A DNA stretch of 64,000 bases from Anaerolineae bacterium (GCA_022843385.1 JALHNT010000035.1:1-64000), one strand, 5' to 3'; shown: positions 25,467 through 34,438, numbered from the stretch's first letter. The notes: generated by a model not told the origin, from the sequence alone. Numbers and translations: made by a program.

Positions 25467-26045
25467 ATGCAGCCGCAAATCCGCATCAAAAAGGTCGAAA
25501 CCTTATCCGATGACTGGTATATCCTGAAGAAGACCACTTTCGATTATCAGCGGCGCGATGGAAGCTGGCAGACCATGAGCCGTGAAACCTATGATCGGGG
25601 CAACGGAGCGACGATCCTACTCTACAATCGCCAGCGGCAGACGGTAATCCTGACGCGCCAGTTTCGTTTTCCAGCCTATGTCAACCAGCACTCTGGCCTG
25701 TTGATCGAAGCCTGTGCTGGATTGCTCGACCAGGATGATCCCGTCACCAGCATCCAGCGCGAAGCGGCTGAAGAGACTGGCTACCGGATTGATGCGCCGC
25801 GCAAGGTCTACGAATTGTTCATGAGTCCCGGCTCGGTCACCGAACGGCTGTATTTCTTCGTCGCCGAGTATCATGACGATCAGAAGCAGGATGATGGTGG
25901 CGGGTTGGCCTCCGATGGTGAGGACATTGATGTGCTGCAAATCCCATTCCAGGCGGCGCTGCGGATGATTGACACTGGCGAGATTGTGGATGCCAAGACC
26001 ATCATTCTGCTCCAACACGTCGCGCTGACACGCCTGTTGGATTGA
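25467..26045 (+). CDS. NudK-like Nudix hydrolase
   Basis: A 192-residue Nudix protein. The Nudix box runs from about residue 86 (GLLDQDDP, then REAAEETGY); the first acidic ligand position is Asp. The surrounding segments (YDRGNGATILLYN, TVILTRQFRFPAYVN, LFMSPGSVTERLYFFVAEY) match the NudK/GDP-mannose pyrophosphatase type rather than MutT. Such enzymes cleave GDP-mannose or ADP-ribose. It is divergent from the DeoR regulator and shares an operator-bearing intergenic region. RBS GAGGAG lies before ATG 25467. Confidence 0.9.
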   Translation: MQPQIRIKKVETLSDDWYILKKTTFDYQRRDGSWQTMSRETYDRGNGATILLYNRQRQTVILTRQFRFPAYVNQHSGLLIEACAGLLDQDDPVTSIQREAAEETGYRIDAPRKVYELFMSPGSVTERLYFFVAEYHDDQKQDDGGGLASDGEDIDVLQIPFQAALRMIDTGEIVDAKTIILLQHVALTRLLD

Positions 26046-26074
26046 TTTCTTCAGGCGCATTTTGCTCGGACACC

Positions 26075-26083
26075 TGCTATAGT
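26075..26083 (+). promoter_or_regulatory. Extended -10 promoter upstream of galE
   Basis: TGC-TATAGT is an extended -10 element about 65 bases before ATG 26148. No -35 match at the usual distance. Confidence 0.4.
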
Positions 26084-26147
26084 TGGGTGAAAGGTCATCT
26101 GTTTAGACTGCTGCACATCACATCAACCGACCAGAGGAGCTATAGAT

Positions 26148-27140
26148 ATGAAGGTACTCGTCACCGGCGGCGCGGGATACATCGGCAGCCATGTTACCGA
26201 TATGCTGATCGAGCGCAATTACGACGTCGTGGTATTCGATAATCTCTACACCGGTCATCGTGAAGCGGTGCATCCCAAAGCAACCTTTGTTCAGGGCGAT
26301 TTGCTGGATAAGCCGGTGGTCGATAAGCTGTTCGACGATCACCGTTTTGATGGCATTCTGCACTTCGCTTCCCATACCCTGGTCGGCGAAAGCATGGAAA
26401 AGCCCTGGCTTTACCTGCGCGATAACGCCGTTGCCGGGAGCAATCTGCTGGAAGCGGCAGCGCGGCAGGGGGTGAAACGGTTCATCCTATCATCCACCGC
26501 CAACCTGTTTGATGACCCGGAGAAAATTCCGATTGTCGCCGAAGAGCGCATCGTCCCCGGCAGCCCGTATGGCGAGAGCAAGTACATCATCGAACGCTAT
26601 CTGCACTGGATGGAACGCATCTATGGCATGGCTTACTGCTGCCTGCGTTACTTCAATGCCAGCGGCGCTCATCCCAACGGGCATATCGGCGAAGACCACA
26701 CGCCGGAATATCACCTGATCCCCATCATCCTGCAAGTCGCACTGGGGCAGCGGGAGAAGCTGACGATCTTCGGCAATGATTACGCCACCAAAGATGGCAC
26801 CTGCATCCGCGATTACATCCACGTCATGGATCTGGCGGAAGCCCATATCCTGGCGCTAGAGGCACTGGCCGATGGCAAGAGCCGCAAGTACAACCTGGGC
26901 AATGGCAAAGGCTACTCGATCATGGAAGTGATCCAGACCGCCCGTGATGTGACCGGTCAGACCATCCCGGCTACCGTCGGTGCGCGTCGCCCCGGCGACC
27001 CCGGCACCCTCATCGCCGACAGCACCCGCATTCAGAATGAACTCGGCTGGCACCCGGAGTTCGGCAACCTCCGTACCATCATTGAAACGGCCTGGAACTG
27101 GCACCAGTCGCATCCGCAGGGTTACGCGACCAAGAAGTAG
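26148..27140 (+). CDS. galE: UDP-glucose 4-epimerase
   Basis: A 330-residue extended SDR with the GalE features: GGAGYIGSH (7-15), FDNLYTGH, catalytic S116/T117 and Y141xxxK145 (YGESK), CLRYFNASGAHPNGHIGEDHTPE, and GTCIRDYIHVMDLAEAH. It interconverts UDP-glucose and UDP-galactose. RBS AGAGGAG lies before ATG 26148. A terminator follows. Instead of the usual SSSATVYG, the SST segment reads SSTANLF, a small deviation. Confidence 0.93.
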   Translation: MKVLVTGGAGYIGSHVTDMLIERNYDVVVFDNLYTGHREAVHPKATFVQGDLLDKPVVDKLFDDHRFDGILHFASHTLVGESMEKPWLYLRDNAVAGSNLLEAAARQGVKRFILSSTANLFDDPEKIPIVAEERIVPGSPYGESKYIIERYLHWMERIYGMAYCCLRYFNASGAHPNGHIGEDHTPEYHLIPIILQVALGQREKLTIFGNDYATKDGTCIRDYIHVMDLAEAHILALEALADGKSRKYNLGNGKGYSIMEVIQTARDVTGQTIPATVGARRPGDPGTLIADSTRIQNELGWHPEFGNLRTIIETAWNWHQSHPQGYATKK

Positions 27141-27169
27141 TTTCAGCAGACGTTCAGGCGATCATCAGA

Positions 27170-27193
27170 GGACACAGCTCGTGTCCCTTTTTT
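27170..27193 (+). terminator. Rho-independent terminator of galE
   Basis: Hairpin GGACAC-AGCTC-GTGTCC followed by C and six T's, 30 bases after the galE stop. Confidence 0.85.
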
Positions 27194-27568
27194 GTTGTCC
27201 GTTGGTCGCCAGCCTACCTGAATTCAAACAAGTGATTCCTATATCGTGATTCCAGGCGCTTAACATGGGAAAGTCAAGTGAGGCCTCTTACGCCAGGCCG
27301 ATCTCGTTGTTTTTTGGTGGCATTTGTGTCGCACGACGTCGCGTCCGCGTCCGCCAATCTGTCGACCAGCCCATGACACATCATTGCCGTACAGTGCCAG
27401 CATATGAGCTTCTTGCCGGATCGTTCGACCTAAGAGAGAGATGCATCCCTACTTCGACAGTTCGTTCAATGCAGGCCTGCGACCCGGGTTTGAAACTAGA
27501 GAACTGAGTGTTGAAGTCCATTCATCCTTTGTTAAGAATTTCGGCTGATAATCGAGCCATCATCAGTC
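27194..27568. other. Intergenic region without recognisable gene
   Basis: About 375 bases. A forward 80-codon frame (27265-27507) has no ribosome-binding site and resembles no family. A -10-like GATAAT at 27547-27552 lies upstream of the thioredoxin-like gene. Nothing else is seen. Confidence 0.5.
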
Positions 27569-28084
27569 ATGAGTGAGATGAGGTATGCCGTGAAACGTGC
27601 CATTTATCTGTTTCTGCTTTCGTTGTTAGGGGTGCTGACGCTGGGAGCCTGTGCGCCAGCCACGCAGCAGTTAGCCCAGGGTGGGCAGGAAAAAGCCACC
27701 CCACCCCCTGAGAGCGCTGCTCCGCCAGTGGCGATGGTGGTGGGAAGGGACAGCGACATGTACCCGCCGCAGGATTTATCGTTGATCGCCAGCACCGGGC
27801 GTCCCCAGTTCATCAACGCCTACGCCAACTGGTGAACGACCTGTCGCAACAATTCGCCCATCGTGAATGGGCTTCAAGAGGAATTTGGGGATCAGGTCGA
27901 TTTCATCAATCTGAATGTGGATTACGCCGAGACGGCTGCGGCGCGTTCGCAGTTTGGCTTTAATGATCGTTCACAATATGTGCTGACCGATTCCGCCGGG
28001 ACGATTGTCGAGCGCTGGATTGGCCCGCTGCAACAGGAGACGGTGGCACAGGCCATTCGCGATTACCTCGCCAGCCGGGGATAA
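27569..28084 (+). CDS. Thioredoxin-fold lipoprotein, probable selenoprotein (in-frame UGA in UxxC)
   Basis: One reading frame of 171 codons is interrupted only by TGA at 27833-27835. Before it are a signal peptide with lipobox LGAC, a Pro/Ala-rich linker and a thioredoxin strand ending FINAYANW. After it come TTCRNNSPIVNGLQ (first helix), VDFINLNVDYAET and a C-terminal Trx-like beta-beta-alpha. The TGA (codon 89) falls exactly where the first active-site Cys of CxxC belongs, with C92 as the second, giving U-T-T-C. A hairpin 26 bases downstream fits the bacterial SECIS geometry. It is therefore likely a selenocysteine thiol-redox lipoprotein on the outer face of the membrane. A Cys-to-stop mutation or sequencing error is the alternative. 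GTG 27590 (after GATGAGG) is a possible shorter start. Confidence 0.75.
27856..27872 (+). promoter_or_regulatory. Candidate bacterial SECIS hairpin
   Basis: Perfect 6-bp stem GCCCAT (27856-27861) / ATGGGC (27867-27872) with apical loop CGTGA. The loop begins 26 bases after the UGA at 27833-27835 and has G as its second base. The bSECIS consensus asks for a G in the first two loop positions and a 16-37 base distance; both are met. It lies inside the coding frame, as bacterial SECIS elements do. Confidence 0.65.
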
Positions 28085-28109
28085 GGTATACTGGCGCTGT
28101 TACCCGATG

Positions 28110-28137
28110 CAGGGGCGTGGCTCGCGTCCCTGTTTTT
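28110..28137 (+). terminator. Rho-independent terminator after the selenoprotein candidate
   Basis: Ten-pair hairpin CAGGGGCGTG-GCT-CGCGTCCCTG (two G-T pairs) followed by TTTTT. A -10-like TATACT at 28087-28092 precedes it, so it could alternatively be a leader hairpin of the kinase gene. Confidence 0.8.
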
Positions 28138-28154
28138 CTCACTGTCGAGATGTC

Positions 28155-29093
28155 ATGATCCTCACCGTTACTGCCAACACCACCCTCGACCATACGGTTC
28201 TTATCCCGTCCTATCAGCCCACCAAAACCATTCGTGCCACCCGTTCAACCTTTGGCATGGGGGGCAAGCCGGCTGTTGCTTCCTGGATTCTGAGCGAGAT
28301 GGGGCACTCCAGTCGTGCGTTGGGGCTGGCGGCGGGTTCTATCGGTCACAAAGTCGAGACCATGCTGCGCGAGCGTGGCATCGAGGTCGATTTTGTCCCG
28401 GCCAGCGGCGAAACCCGTATCAACATGGTCATCGCGGCGGACGACGCCCCCAGTCAGACGACCATCACCACCAATACCCTGATCGTTGACCCAGCCCATC
28501 TGGATGAACTGCGCCGGCGTTATCGTCACTGGCTGCCCCAGGCGCGGGTGGTGGTGCTGGGGGGGACGCTGCCCACCGGGATGCAGCCGTCCTTCTATGT
28601 CGAGTTCATTCAGCTCGCCCGCGAACAATCGGTTCCGGTCATCTTCGACGCTGCCGAGCCGAACCTCAGCGCCGGTTTATCCGCCCGCCCAACGTTCATC
28701 AAGCCCAATCAGGATGAGTTGTCAGGGCTGGTGGGCAAATCGGTCACCACCTTTGAGCAGGCTCATCGCGCCGGGTTATCGATCTATCAGCAGTACGGCA
28801 CAGCGCCGGTCATCACCTTTGGTGCTGAGGGTGCGCTGGCCTTCACCCCACAGGGGCAGGTGTATCAGATTCCTCCTCTACCTATCGAGGTGGTCAGCGC
28901 GGCCGGGGCCGGCGATGCGGTGCTGGCCGGTCTGGCCTCGGCTTTTGAGCGGGGCGAACCGGTTGAGCAGGGGTTACGCCGGGGGTTCGCCGCCTCGACA
29001 GCCGTGTGTTTGATGCCTGGCACCGGTGAATGTCGCCGCGAAGATATCGAGCGATTCATGCCACAGATTCAACTGCTGCCTTATCTGGCCTGA
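28155..29093 (+). CDS. PfkB-family sugar kinase (1-phosphofructokinase/tagatose-6-phosphate kinase type)
   Basis: A 312-residue ribokinase-fold protein. It begins MILTVTANTTLDHTVLI, as in FruK/LacC. It carries a GMGGKPAVASWILSEMG segment, FIKPNQDEL and the catalytic anion-hole motif AAGAGDAVLAG with its Asp. In the FruK/LacC subgroup the substrate is a phosphorylated ketohexose; here the usual GGKxxN segment reads GGKPAV, which may shift specificity. ATG 28155 gives the family N-terminus; the longer open frame to 28005 overlaps the upstream gene. A HAD gene follows 11 bases later. Confidence 0.87.
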   Translation: MILTVTANTTLDHTVLIPSYQPTKTIRATRSTFGMGGKPAVASWILSEMGHSSRALGLAAGSIGHKVETMLRERGIEVDFVPASGETRINMVIAADDAPSQTTITTNTLIVDPAHLDELRRRYRHWLPQARVVVLGGTLPTGMQPSFYVEFIQLAREQSVPVIFDAAEPNLSAGLSARPTFIKPNQDELSGLVGKSVTTFEQAHRAGLSIYQQYGTAPVITFGAEGALAFTPQGQVYQIPPLPIEVVSAAGAGDAVLAGLASAFERGEPVEQGLRRGFAASTAVCLMPGTGECRREDIERFMPQIQLLPYLA

Positions 29094-29104
29094 AGGGGAC
29101 ACCA

Positions 29105-29779
29105 ATGCCAATTGAAGCCGTCATCTTTGACATGGAAGGCGTGTTGATGGGCAGCGAACCGTACTGGACACGCGCCCGTCAGTCCTTCGCGCGTGATCTG
29201 GGCAAGGACTGGACGATGGACGATCAACGGGCGGCGATGGGACGCAATACCATCGAGTGGGCGCGGGTGATGCAGCAGCGCCTCCATCTCGATATGCCAG
29301 CGGAACAGGTCATACAGGATGTCATCCGGCGGGTGCTGGCGCTCTATGACGAGTCCTTCCCGGCGCGTCCCGGCGCAATCGAGGCCGTCCATCTGGCGGC
29401 TCGTCACTTCCGCGTCGCGCTGGCGTCTGGGTCACCGACGGCGGTGATTGATTATGTGATGCAGCACAGCGGGTTAGATCAGGTCTTTGAGGTCATCGTG
29501 CATGGCGACACCATCCCCAACGGCAAGCCCGCGCCAGACATCTACCGGGAAGCGCTGCAACGTCTCGGGGTAGAACCCTCCGGCGCCGTAGGCATCGAAG
29601 ACTCAACCAACGGGGTGCGCGCCCTGCATAACGCCGGCATGTGGATCATCGCCGCCCCCAGCCCCGGTTTCCCGCTGCCGGCCGAAGTCGAAGCGCTGGC
29701 CCATCACGTCCTGCAATCGATGGCGGATTTTGATCTCGCTATTCTTACGTCCTTCGACGGAAATCCTATGTTATCGTAA
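29105..29779 (+). CDS. HAD-superfamily phosphatase/beta-phosphoglucomutase-like protein
   Basis: A 224-residue HAD subfamily I protein with an alpha-helical cap. Motif I reads FDMEGVLMGSEPYW: the nucleophile D9 is present but the second Asp of DxD is Glu11. Motif II is ALASGS, motif III a Lys in NGKPAPDIYREAL, and motif IV GIEDSTNGVRAL. RBS AAGGGG precedes ATG 29105. It is in an operon with the PfkB kinase, so it may act on the same sugar phosphate. The D-to-E change at the general acid/base could reduce activity or alter chemistry. Confidence 0.86.
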   Translation: MPIEAVIFDMEGVLMGSEPYWTRARQSFARDLGKDWTMDDQRAAMGRNTIEWARVMQQRLHLDMPAEQVIQDVIRRVLALYDESFPARPGAIEAVHLAARHFRVALASGSPTAVIDYVMQHSGLDQVFEVIVHGDTIPNGKPAPDIYREALQRLGVEPSGAVGIEDSTNGVRALHNAGMWIIAAPSPGFPLPAEVEALAHHVLQSMADFDLAILTSFDGNPMLS

Positions 29780-29813
29780 ATCATAACGTTGGTTCACATC
29801 ATCAGAGGACACG

Positions 29814-31451
29814 ATGAAACACTGCTGCCTGATTGTGTTGTTCATGCTGACCATCACCATCAACGCTGCCCAGGCTCAGGATGCTACCCTGAGCTGTGAT
29901 GGGCCGCTTCAGGAGCCGCTGGCGCGGATCATGCCCGAAGTGGATTACCCAGCCGTCTGTCAGAATTACCAGACCTGCCTTGCCAGTGGTCAGTTGGATT
30001 GTGCCGTTCAAGCCTTGCTGCCCTTACAGGCAGACTGTACCGATGAAGCCTGTCAATGGCGGGCACGCCTGGTTGCGACCGGCTTAGGCCTGCTGGATGG
30101 CGGTTCGTATGCGATCTGGGGATTACCGAATGCCGATCAATTTCCCACCCTGCTGGCCGAGAGTGCTACCGCTATTCAACGGGGCGATGCTGCCGGGGCG
30201 TTGACAGCAGCCCAGGCCATCGACGACAGTATCAGCTTGCACCCGCTGCTCCCAATCTGGCTCGGCCTGCTTCAGGAAGCCCAAGCCGATGACGGGGCAG
30301 CCATGAACACCTACAATCTGGGGATGGAAGAGGCCGCCGGATTTGCCATCGCGCATTATATGCGTGGCAGCTTCCTCGTGCGGCTGGGGCGGGTGGATGA
30401 AGCGGCGCTGGATTTCGCGCTGATGGAGCAGTACGCCGGAACGGATGAGGCAACGCGGACGTTCATCCAATCGCTGACCAGCCAATACCCCACCGACAGA
30501 TTGCCGCTCGAATCGATGCTGGTCTATCCGGTGCTGACCTACTCCGGCGGCATCACCGGTACGATCTATGTTGATCTCAGTCTGGACGAGCCGCTGCCGA
30601 GTCGTTGGGCTAGGCTGGATCAGGGGCGTCTGCTGGTGGGCCAGAATCTTAGCCCGCTGTTGAACAGTTGGTATGGTGAGCAAGCACCACGTTGGCTGCG
30701 TTTCACCGCGACGGAGGGGGATGTCTTTCGTCACTTCATGGGCTACAGCGATGATTATGGCCGCTGGGGGGTCGAGACGCGCCTTGATGTGGGAGCACGT
30801 CCTATTTCCCTCATCGAAGACAGCCTGCAATTTGAGAGCAGCAGCGGTCAGATCAACATCGTGGCAAGCGCAGATCAGCCTGACCCACGCCGCTTCTTCG
30901 CTGCCACGCGCTGTGCTGGCGGGGCGCTCTCCTGGTTATCGGTGGGTGCGGAAGGCTGGACAACATTCGATTACACAACTGGAACCGGCGGGTCGTTGTT
31001 TGATGCGCCCGAAGGCAGCCCAATCACCGACCTGGGCGAGAATTCCTTCACCGTATTGGCTGGGCCGGACTGCCGTGACGGAACCGCCTGGTGGCAGGTG
31101 CAGTCCGGTGAGTTCAGCGGTTGGCTCAAGGAAAATGATGGCCTGACCTATCTGGCTTATCCAACCGAACGCCCAGCGCTGCCGCCCACCTGCGATACCG
31201 CGCTCATGCCGCGCCTCAGCGCTGGCGCTGACGGCATGGTGATTGTTGGGCAGGGGGCGAATAATGTTCACTCGCAACCTTCTCAGGCGTCGGAGCTCCT
31301 GGGCAATTTGGCTGAAGGAAGCACTTTTGCGGTGCTGGAAGGCCCAGCATGCGCCGATGGCATGGCCTGGTGGCGGGTGCAAAGCGCGGATGTGACCGGT
31401 TGGACAGCCGAAGGCATGGACGACACCTACTGGTTGCAGCCCGGTGCTTAA
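29814..31451 (+). CDS. Secreted protein with helical (TPR-like) region and C-terminal SH3-like repeats
   Basis: A 545-residue protein. A signal peptide (about 1-21, ending AAQAQ) precedes a cysteine-containing helical region with TPR-like pairs (about 30-215, for example GAAMNTYNLGMEEAAGFAIAH). A beta-rich domain follows (about 230-345). Two SH3-like modules lie at about 370-445 and 455-540, each with a W-W-x-V-Q-S-x-x-x-x-GW pattern. It is likely extracellular. RBS AGAGGA precedes ATG 29814. No close family that I can name; similar architectures are frequent in Chloroflexota. Confidence 0.75.
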   Translation: MKHCCLIVLFMLTITINAAQAQDATLSCDGPLQEPLARIMPEVDYPAVCQNYQTCLASGQLDCAVQALLPLQADCTDEACQWRARLVATGLGLLDGGSYAIWGLPNADQFPTLLAESATAIQRGDAAGALTAAQAIDDSISLHPLLPIWLGLLQEAQADDGAAMNTYNLGMEEAAGFAIAHYMRGSFLVRLGRVDEAALDFALMEQYAGTDEATRTFIQSLTSQYPTDRLPLESMLVYPVLTYSGGITGTIYVDLSLDEPLPSRWARLDQGRLLVGQNLSPLLNSWYGEQAPRWLRFTATEGDVFRHFMGYSDDYGRWGVETRLDVGARPISLIEDSLQFESSSGQINIVASADQPDPRRFFAATRCAGGALSWLSVGAEGWTTFDYTTGTGGSLFDAPEGSPITDLGENSFTVLAGPDCRDGTAWWQVQSGEFSGWLKENDGLTYLAYPTERPALPPTCDTALMPRLSAGADGMVIVGQGANNVHSQPSQASELLGNLAEGSTFAVLEGPACADGMAWWRVQSADVTGWTAEGMDDTYWLQPGA

Positions 31452-31464
31452 GGGAGGCGAAGCC

Positions 31465-32442
31465 TCATAACCGTTTCCAATCCGGTGGGTGATGACGTAG
31501 CCGCCAGACCCACCCCACTGGATAACCCAGCATCTTGGCGACATCGCCAACCGCGCGGATGAAGGGAATCAGGATGATTGCCTTTATCCGCCCCCACACA
31601 CCTCCAACAGGCGCGAGCTGTCCCAGACGGCGATAGGGTTGGCGCAGATAGACGAATGCTCCTGGCAGAAGCAACAGCCAGAGCAGCGGATGCAGCCACC
31701 ACCCTAAGCCCACGATGATTGGGATCGCCACCAGATAAGTCAGGTAACGGGCGGCATGGCGTTTGCGCCACAGGTCGGCTTTGCCATCGCCGCGCGCGTA
31801 GCGATAATACTGCTTGTAGAAGGCCGTCCATGATCCACGTGGGCGGAAGTAAACCAGCGCACCCGGCTCGAAGGTGAATGGCTGGGGTTCACACCACTGC
31901 TTCAACCGCAAATCCAGGATAAGGTCTTCACAATAATCGAACCATTCGGGATACCCGCCAACCGCTTCCCAGGCGGCTTTGCGAAAGGCGATGCTGCGAC
32001 TGCTGGGCAAAAAGGTGTCGGGATTGACCTCATCGACCAGCGGCAGAACAGTCGCGCTCATGGCCCGTTCAAACGGGGTAGTGTACTGGGGATGGAAGAA
32101 GCCGCTGACCACCATCACCTGCCGGTCTGTCACCAACGGGCCCGTGATCTGTTCCAGCCAGTCGGCTGCCAGTTCAACGCCGGCATCGGTGACCGCGATG
32201 ATCTCGGCCTGAGCTTCCTGAATCGCCCGGTTGCGCCCCTGGCTGATGTTGCATCCGGGTAGGACGATCACCCGCAGCAGCAGCCGATCGGCATAACTCT
32301 GGAGCAGCGCGACGGTGTTATCCTGGCTGCCCCCATCAACAATCACCACTTCATCCGGCTGTCGGGTCTGGGAGATGATGGATGTCATCAGGCGGTGAAG
32401 GCTTTCGCCTTCGTTCAGAACGGTGGCGATCAGGGCAATCAT
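31465..32442 (-). CDS. Glycosyltransferase family 2, membrane-associated
   Basis: A 325-residue GT-A protein: IATVLNEGESLHRLMTSI, VVIVDGGSQDNTV (first Asp pair), ITDAG-type metal site in IIAVTDAGVELAADW, and YCEDLILDLRLKQW (ED motif). Two or three C-terminal hydrophobic segments (about 230-300) anchor it. It would extend a lipid-linked glycan. Its start overlaps the upstream gene by four bases (32439-32442), making it the last gene of a three-gene operon. Confidence 0.88.
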   Translation of the reverse strand: MIALIATVLNEGESLHRLMTSIISQTRQPDEVVIVDGGSQDNTVALLQSYADRLLLRVIVLPGCNISQGRNRAIQEAQAEIIAVTDAGVELAADWLEQITGPLVTDRQVMVVSGFFHPQYTTPFERAMSATVLPLVDEVNPDTFLPSSRSIAFRKAAWEAVGGYPEWFDYCEDLILDLRLKQWCEPQPFTFEPGALVYFRPRGSWTAFYKQYYRYARGDGKADLWRKRHAARYLTYLVAIPIIVGLGWWLHPLLWLLLLPGAFVYLRQPYRRLGQLAPVGGVWGRIKAIILIPFIRAVGDVAKMLGYPVGWVWRLRHHPPDWKRL

Positions 32443-33050
32443 TCGCTGCGCTCAACCGCCAGATAAACCCGCAGGGTGTCGTCGTCCATCAATTCCAACA
32501 GCACATGCTTGACGTTCCCCTTAAAGCCATAGACCTCAAGCTGTTCCGGCAGCGTACAGCGAATCAGACCGTTTAGATCGCTCATCTCGCGCAGCGCAAT
32601 CGCCCGCACATCCATGATCTTGAGCGCCAGCTTGGCGGCGACATCAAACGGCTTGGTGACTTCCTTGACCTCAATCTCATCTTTTTTCAGCCGCAGCCGT
32701 TCGCCGGGCGAGCGCGGGTCATTCTCCAGCGTGTAACGAAATTGGATGAAGCCGGTCACCGGGCTGTGGAGGTGAACTTCACACTGAACGCCAGCTTCCA
32801 GATCGTGAATGTTGACGTCCATCCGCGAGACATTGTGCACCAGCGGCACATCAATGCCGGCTACTTTCTGCCGCGCCACCAGCATATACAACAGCTTGCG
32901 CATGATGACAGTCAGTTCACCCACCGTCAGGCGCTCATGAAAAGTTCCGCTTTCGATCAGGTCTTCGGCGATGCGCTGTTCGATAGTCTCTGCCGGCTGT
33001 GAAACCTGCTTGGATATCTGTCGGCGTAAGCTGGCGTCGCGGTTTGGCAT
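32439..33050 (-). CDS. Uncharacterised cytoplasmic protein in FMO-GT2 operon
   Basis: A 203-residue mixed alpha/beta protein without signal or membrane segments. A helical N-terminal half (about 1-70) is followed by a strand-rich part. No family recognised. ATG 33050 is chosen because it overlaps the stop of the monooxygenase gene by one base (TGATG), a coupled arrangement; the longer frame to 33110 would run into that gene. The 3' end overlaps GT2 by four bases, so all three products are probably co-produced. Confidence 0.75.
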   Translation of the reverse strand: MPNRDASLRRQISKQVSQPAETIEQRIAEDLIESGTFHERLTVGELTVIMRKLLYMLVARQKVAGIDVPLVHNVSRMDVNIHDLEAGVQCEVHLHSPVTGFIQFRYTLENDPRSPGERLRLKKDEIEVKEVTKPFDVAAKLALKIMDVRAIALREMSDLNGLIRCTLPEQLEVYGFKGNVKHVLLELMDDDTLRVYLAVERSE

Positions 33051-34366
33051 CAGCGCACACTGTCTTTCCAGGCGGGGGCGTGTTTGGGGGTTTCCCGTTG
33101 CAAAGCCCACAGGTGTTTATGATATTCTACTTCGATTGTATGCCGGGCAGAGTTTAAGAATTGACGGCGAATCGAGGCGACATCCCGCTCTATTCTGGCT
33201 CGCATATCGCGTGGCGGCTCATAGTTGCCGACGATGGTATTCGCCACCAACTTCGCCTGAGCGTCCGACAGCGGCCACAGGCTGCCAAGTGGTTGAACCA
33301 ACCCGATGAAGAATAAGCTGGGGTGATCGGGATGGAACACATGCAGATACAGCGGCACATCGCCTTCCGAGTAGTTGATGAAGGATGGGTCAAAAAACGG
33401 GTGGGTGATGATGAAACCGGTGGCAGCGATGATCGAGTCGTAGTCTTCCGCTTTGCCATCCTTGAAATGAACCGTTCGCCCCTCATAGCGGGCGATGTCG
33501 CGTCGAGGGTGAATCTTGCCGTGTCGAATGAAGTACAGCAGCTCGGAGTTCATGGTCAGATGTTGTTGCAATAGATCATGCTGCGGCCGTTCCAGACCAT
33601 AATCCGCGTAGTCACCCACATTAATCCGCGCCGCCAGCCGCATGAGGGGTAACCGGATGACCGTTGGCAGACCGGCCATCGGTGCGGCCAGCACATCCGA
33701 CGGTTTCCCCAGGGTAAACTTCGGCAGAATATAGTACCCCCGGCGCATACTGATGGCGGTGAAGGTCGAGACGCGGCTGGTCTCCACCGCGATGTCGCAG
33801 GCGGAATTGCCTCCACCGATCACCAACACCCGCTGGTCACGAAACGGCGCGGCTGACTTGTATTCGCGCGAGTGCAGAAATTCGCCAGTGAACTCACCCG
33901 GATACTGGGGATAGCGCGGATTCCAATGATGTCCATTGCAGACAAGCAGGTAGTCGAAATGCTCAACCGAGCCATCGTTCAGTCGAATCTCCCAGGTTTC
34001 ATCGGCCTGTTTGCGGGCGCTGACCACTTCCGTATTGAAGCGAATTCGATCCATGACGCCGAAGCGCTGGGCATAACTTTGAAAATAGGCCGCCATCTGT
34101 CGATGCGATGGATAATCCGGGTAATCATCGGGCATCGGGTAATCGGCATAGACCGACATCGCCTTGGACGAAATGGTGTGGGTGGTTTCATAAACGCTGG
34201 AGTGTCCCGGCTTCTCCGAGAATACCCAGTTGCCGCCGATCTGATCGCTCTTTTCGTAAATGACGAAGTTTTCCAAACCAACCTGTAAAAGATTCTTTCC
34301 TGCTGTGATGCCCGATGGGCCGGCACCGATAACGCATACACGAGCGCTGTTATTTCGAATCATCAT
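33050..34366 (-). CDS. Flavin-containing monooxygenase
   Basis: A 438-residue class B flavoprotein. The FAD site GAGPSG lies near the N-terminus. The FMO fingerprint F-x-G-x3-H-x3-Y appears as FTGEFLHSREY, the NADPH site is VIGGGNSACD, and the late ATGF motif is AATGF. FMOs oxygenate N- or S-nucleophiles using NADPH and O2. ATG 34366 follows AAAAGGGTT; upstream codons to 34387 are weakly supported. It is the first gene of a three-gene minus-strand operon, divergent from nanE, with a palindromic -10 in between. Confidence 0.9.
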   Translation of the reverse strand: MMIRNNSARVCVIGAGPSGITAGKNLLQVGLENFVIYEKSDQIGGNWVFSEKPGHSSVYETTHTISSKAMSVYADYPMPDDYPDYPSHRQMAAYFQSYAQRFGVMDRIRFNTEVVSARKQADETWEIRLNDGSVEHFDYLLVCNGHHWNPRYPQYPGEFTGEFLHSREYKSAAPFRDQRVLVIGGGNSACDIAVETSRVSTFTAISMRRGYYILPKFTLGKPSDVLAAPMAGLPTVIRLPLMRLAARINVGDYADYGLERPQHDLLQQHLTMNSELLYFIRHGKIHPRRDIARYEGRTVHFKDGKAEDYDSIIAATGFIITHPFFDPSFINYSEGDVPLYLHVFHPDHPSLFFIGLVQPLGSLWPLSDAQAKLVANTIVGNYEPPRDMRARIERDVASIRRQFLNSARHTIEVEYHKHLWALQRETPKHAPAWKDSVR

Positions 34367-34438
34367 GTAACCCTTTTTTCCAAACACCCCTATTTAACCG
34401 CCAAGCGCTCAAGATTGCCAGCAAATCGAACCACTATT

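Noticed and set aside
27428..27505. Possible tRNA-like fragment (GTTCGACC, GGTTTGAAAC)
   Set aside because: No acceptor stem or D/anticodon arm could be folded around it.
27265..27507. 80-codon forward frame between galE and the thioredoxin-like gene
   Set aside because: No Shine-Dalgarno, Arg/Ser-rich composition of a chance frame, no similarity to any family.
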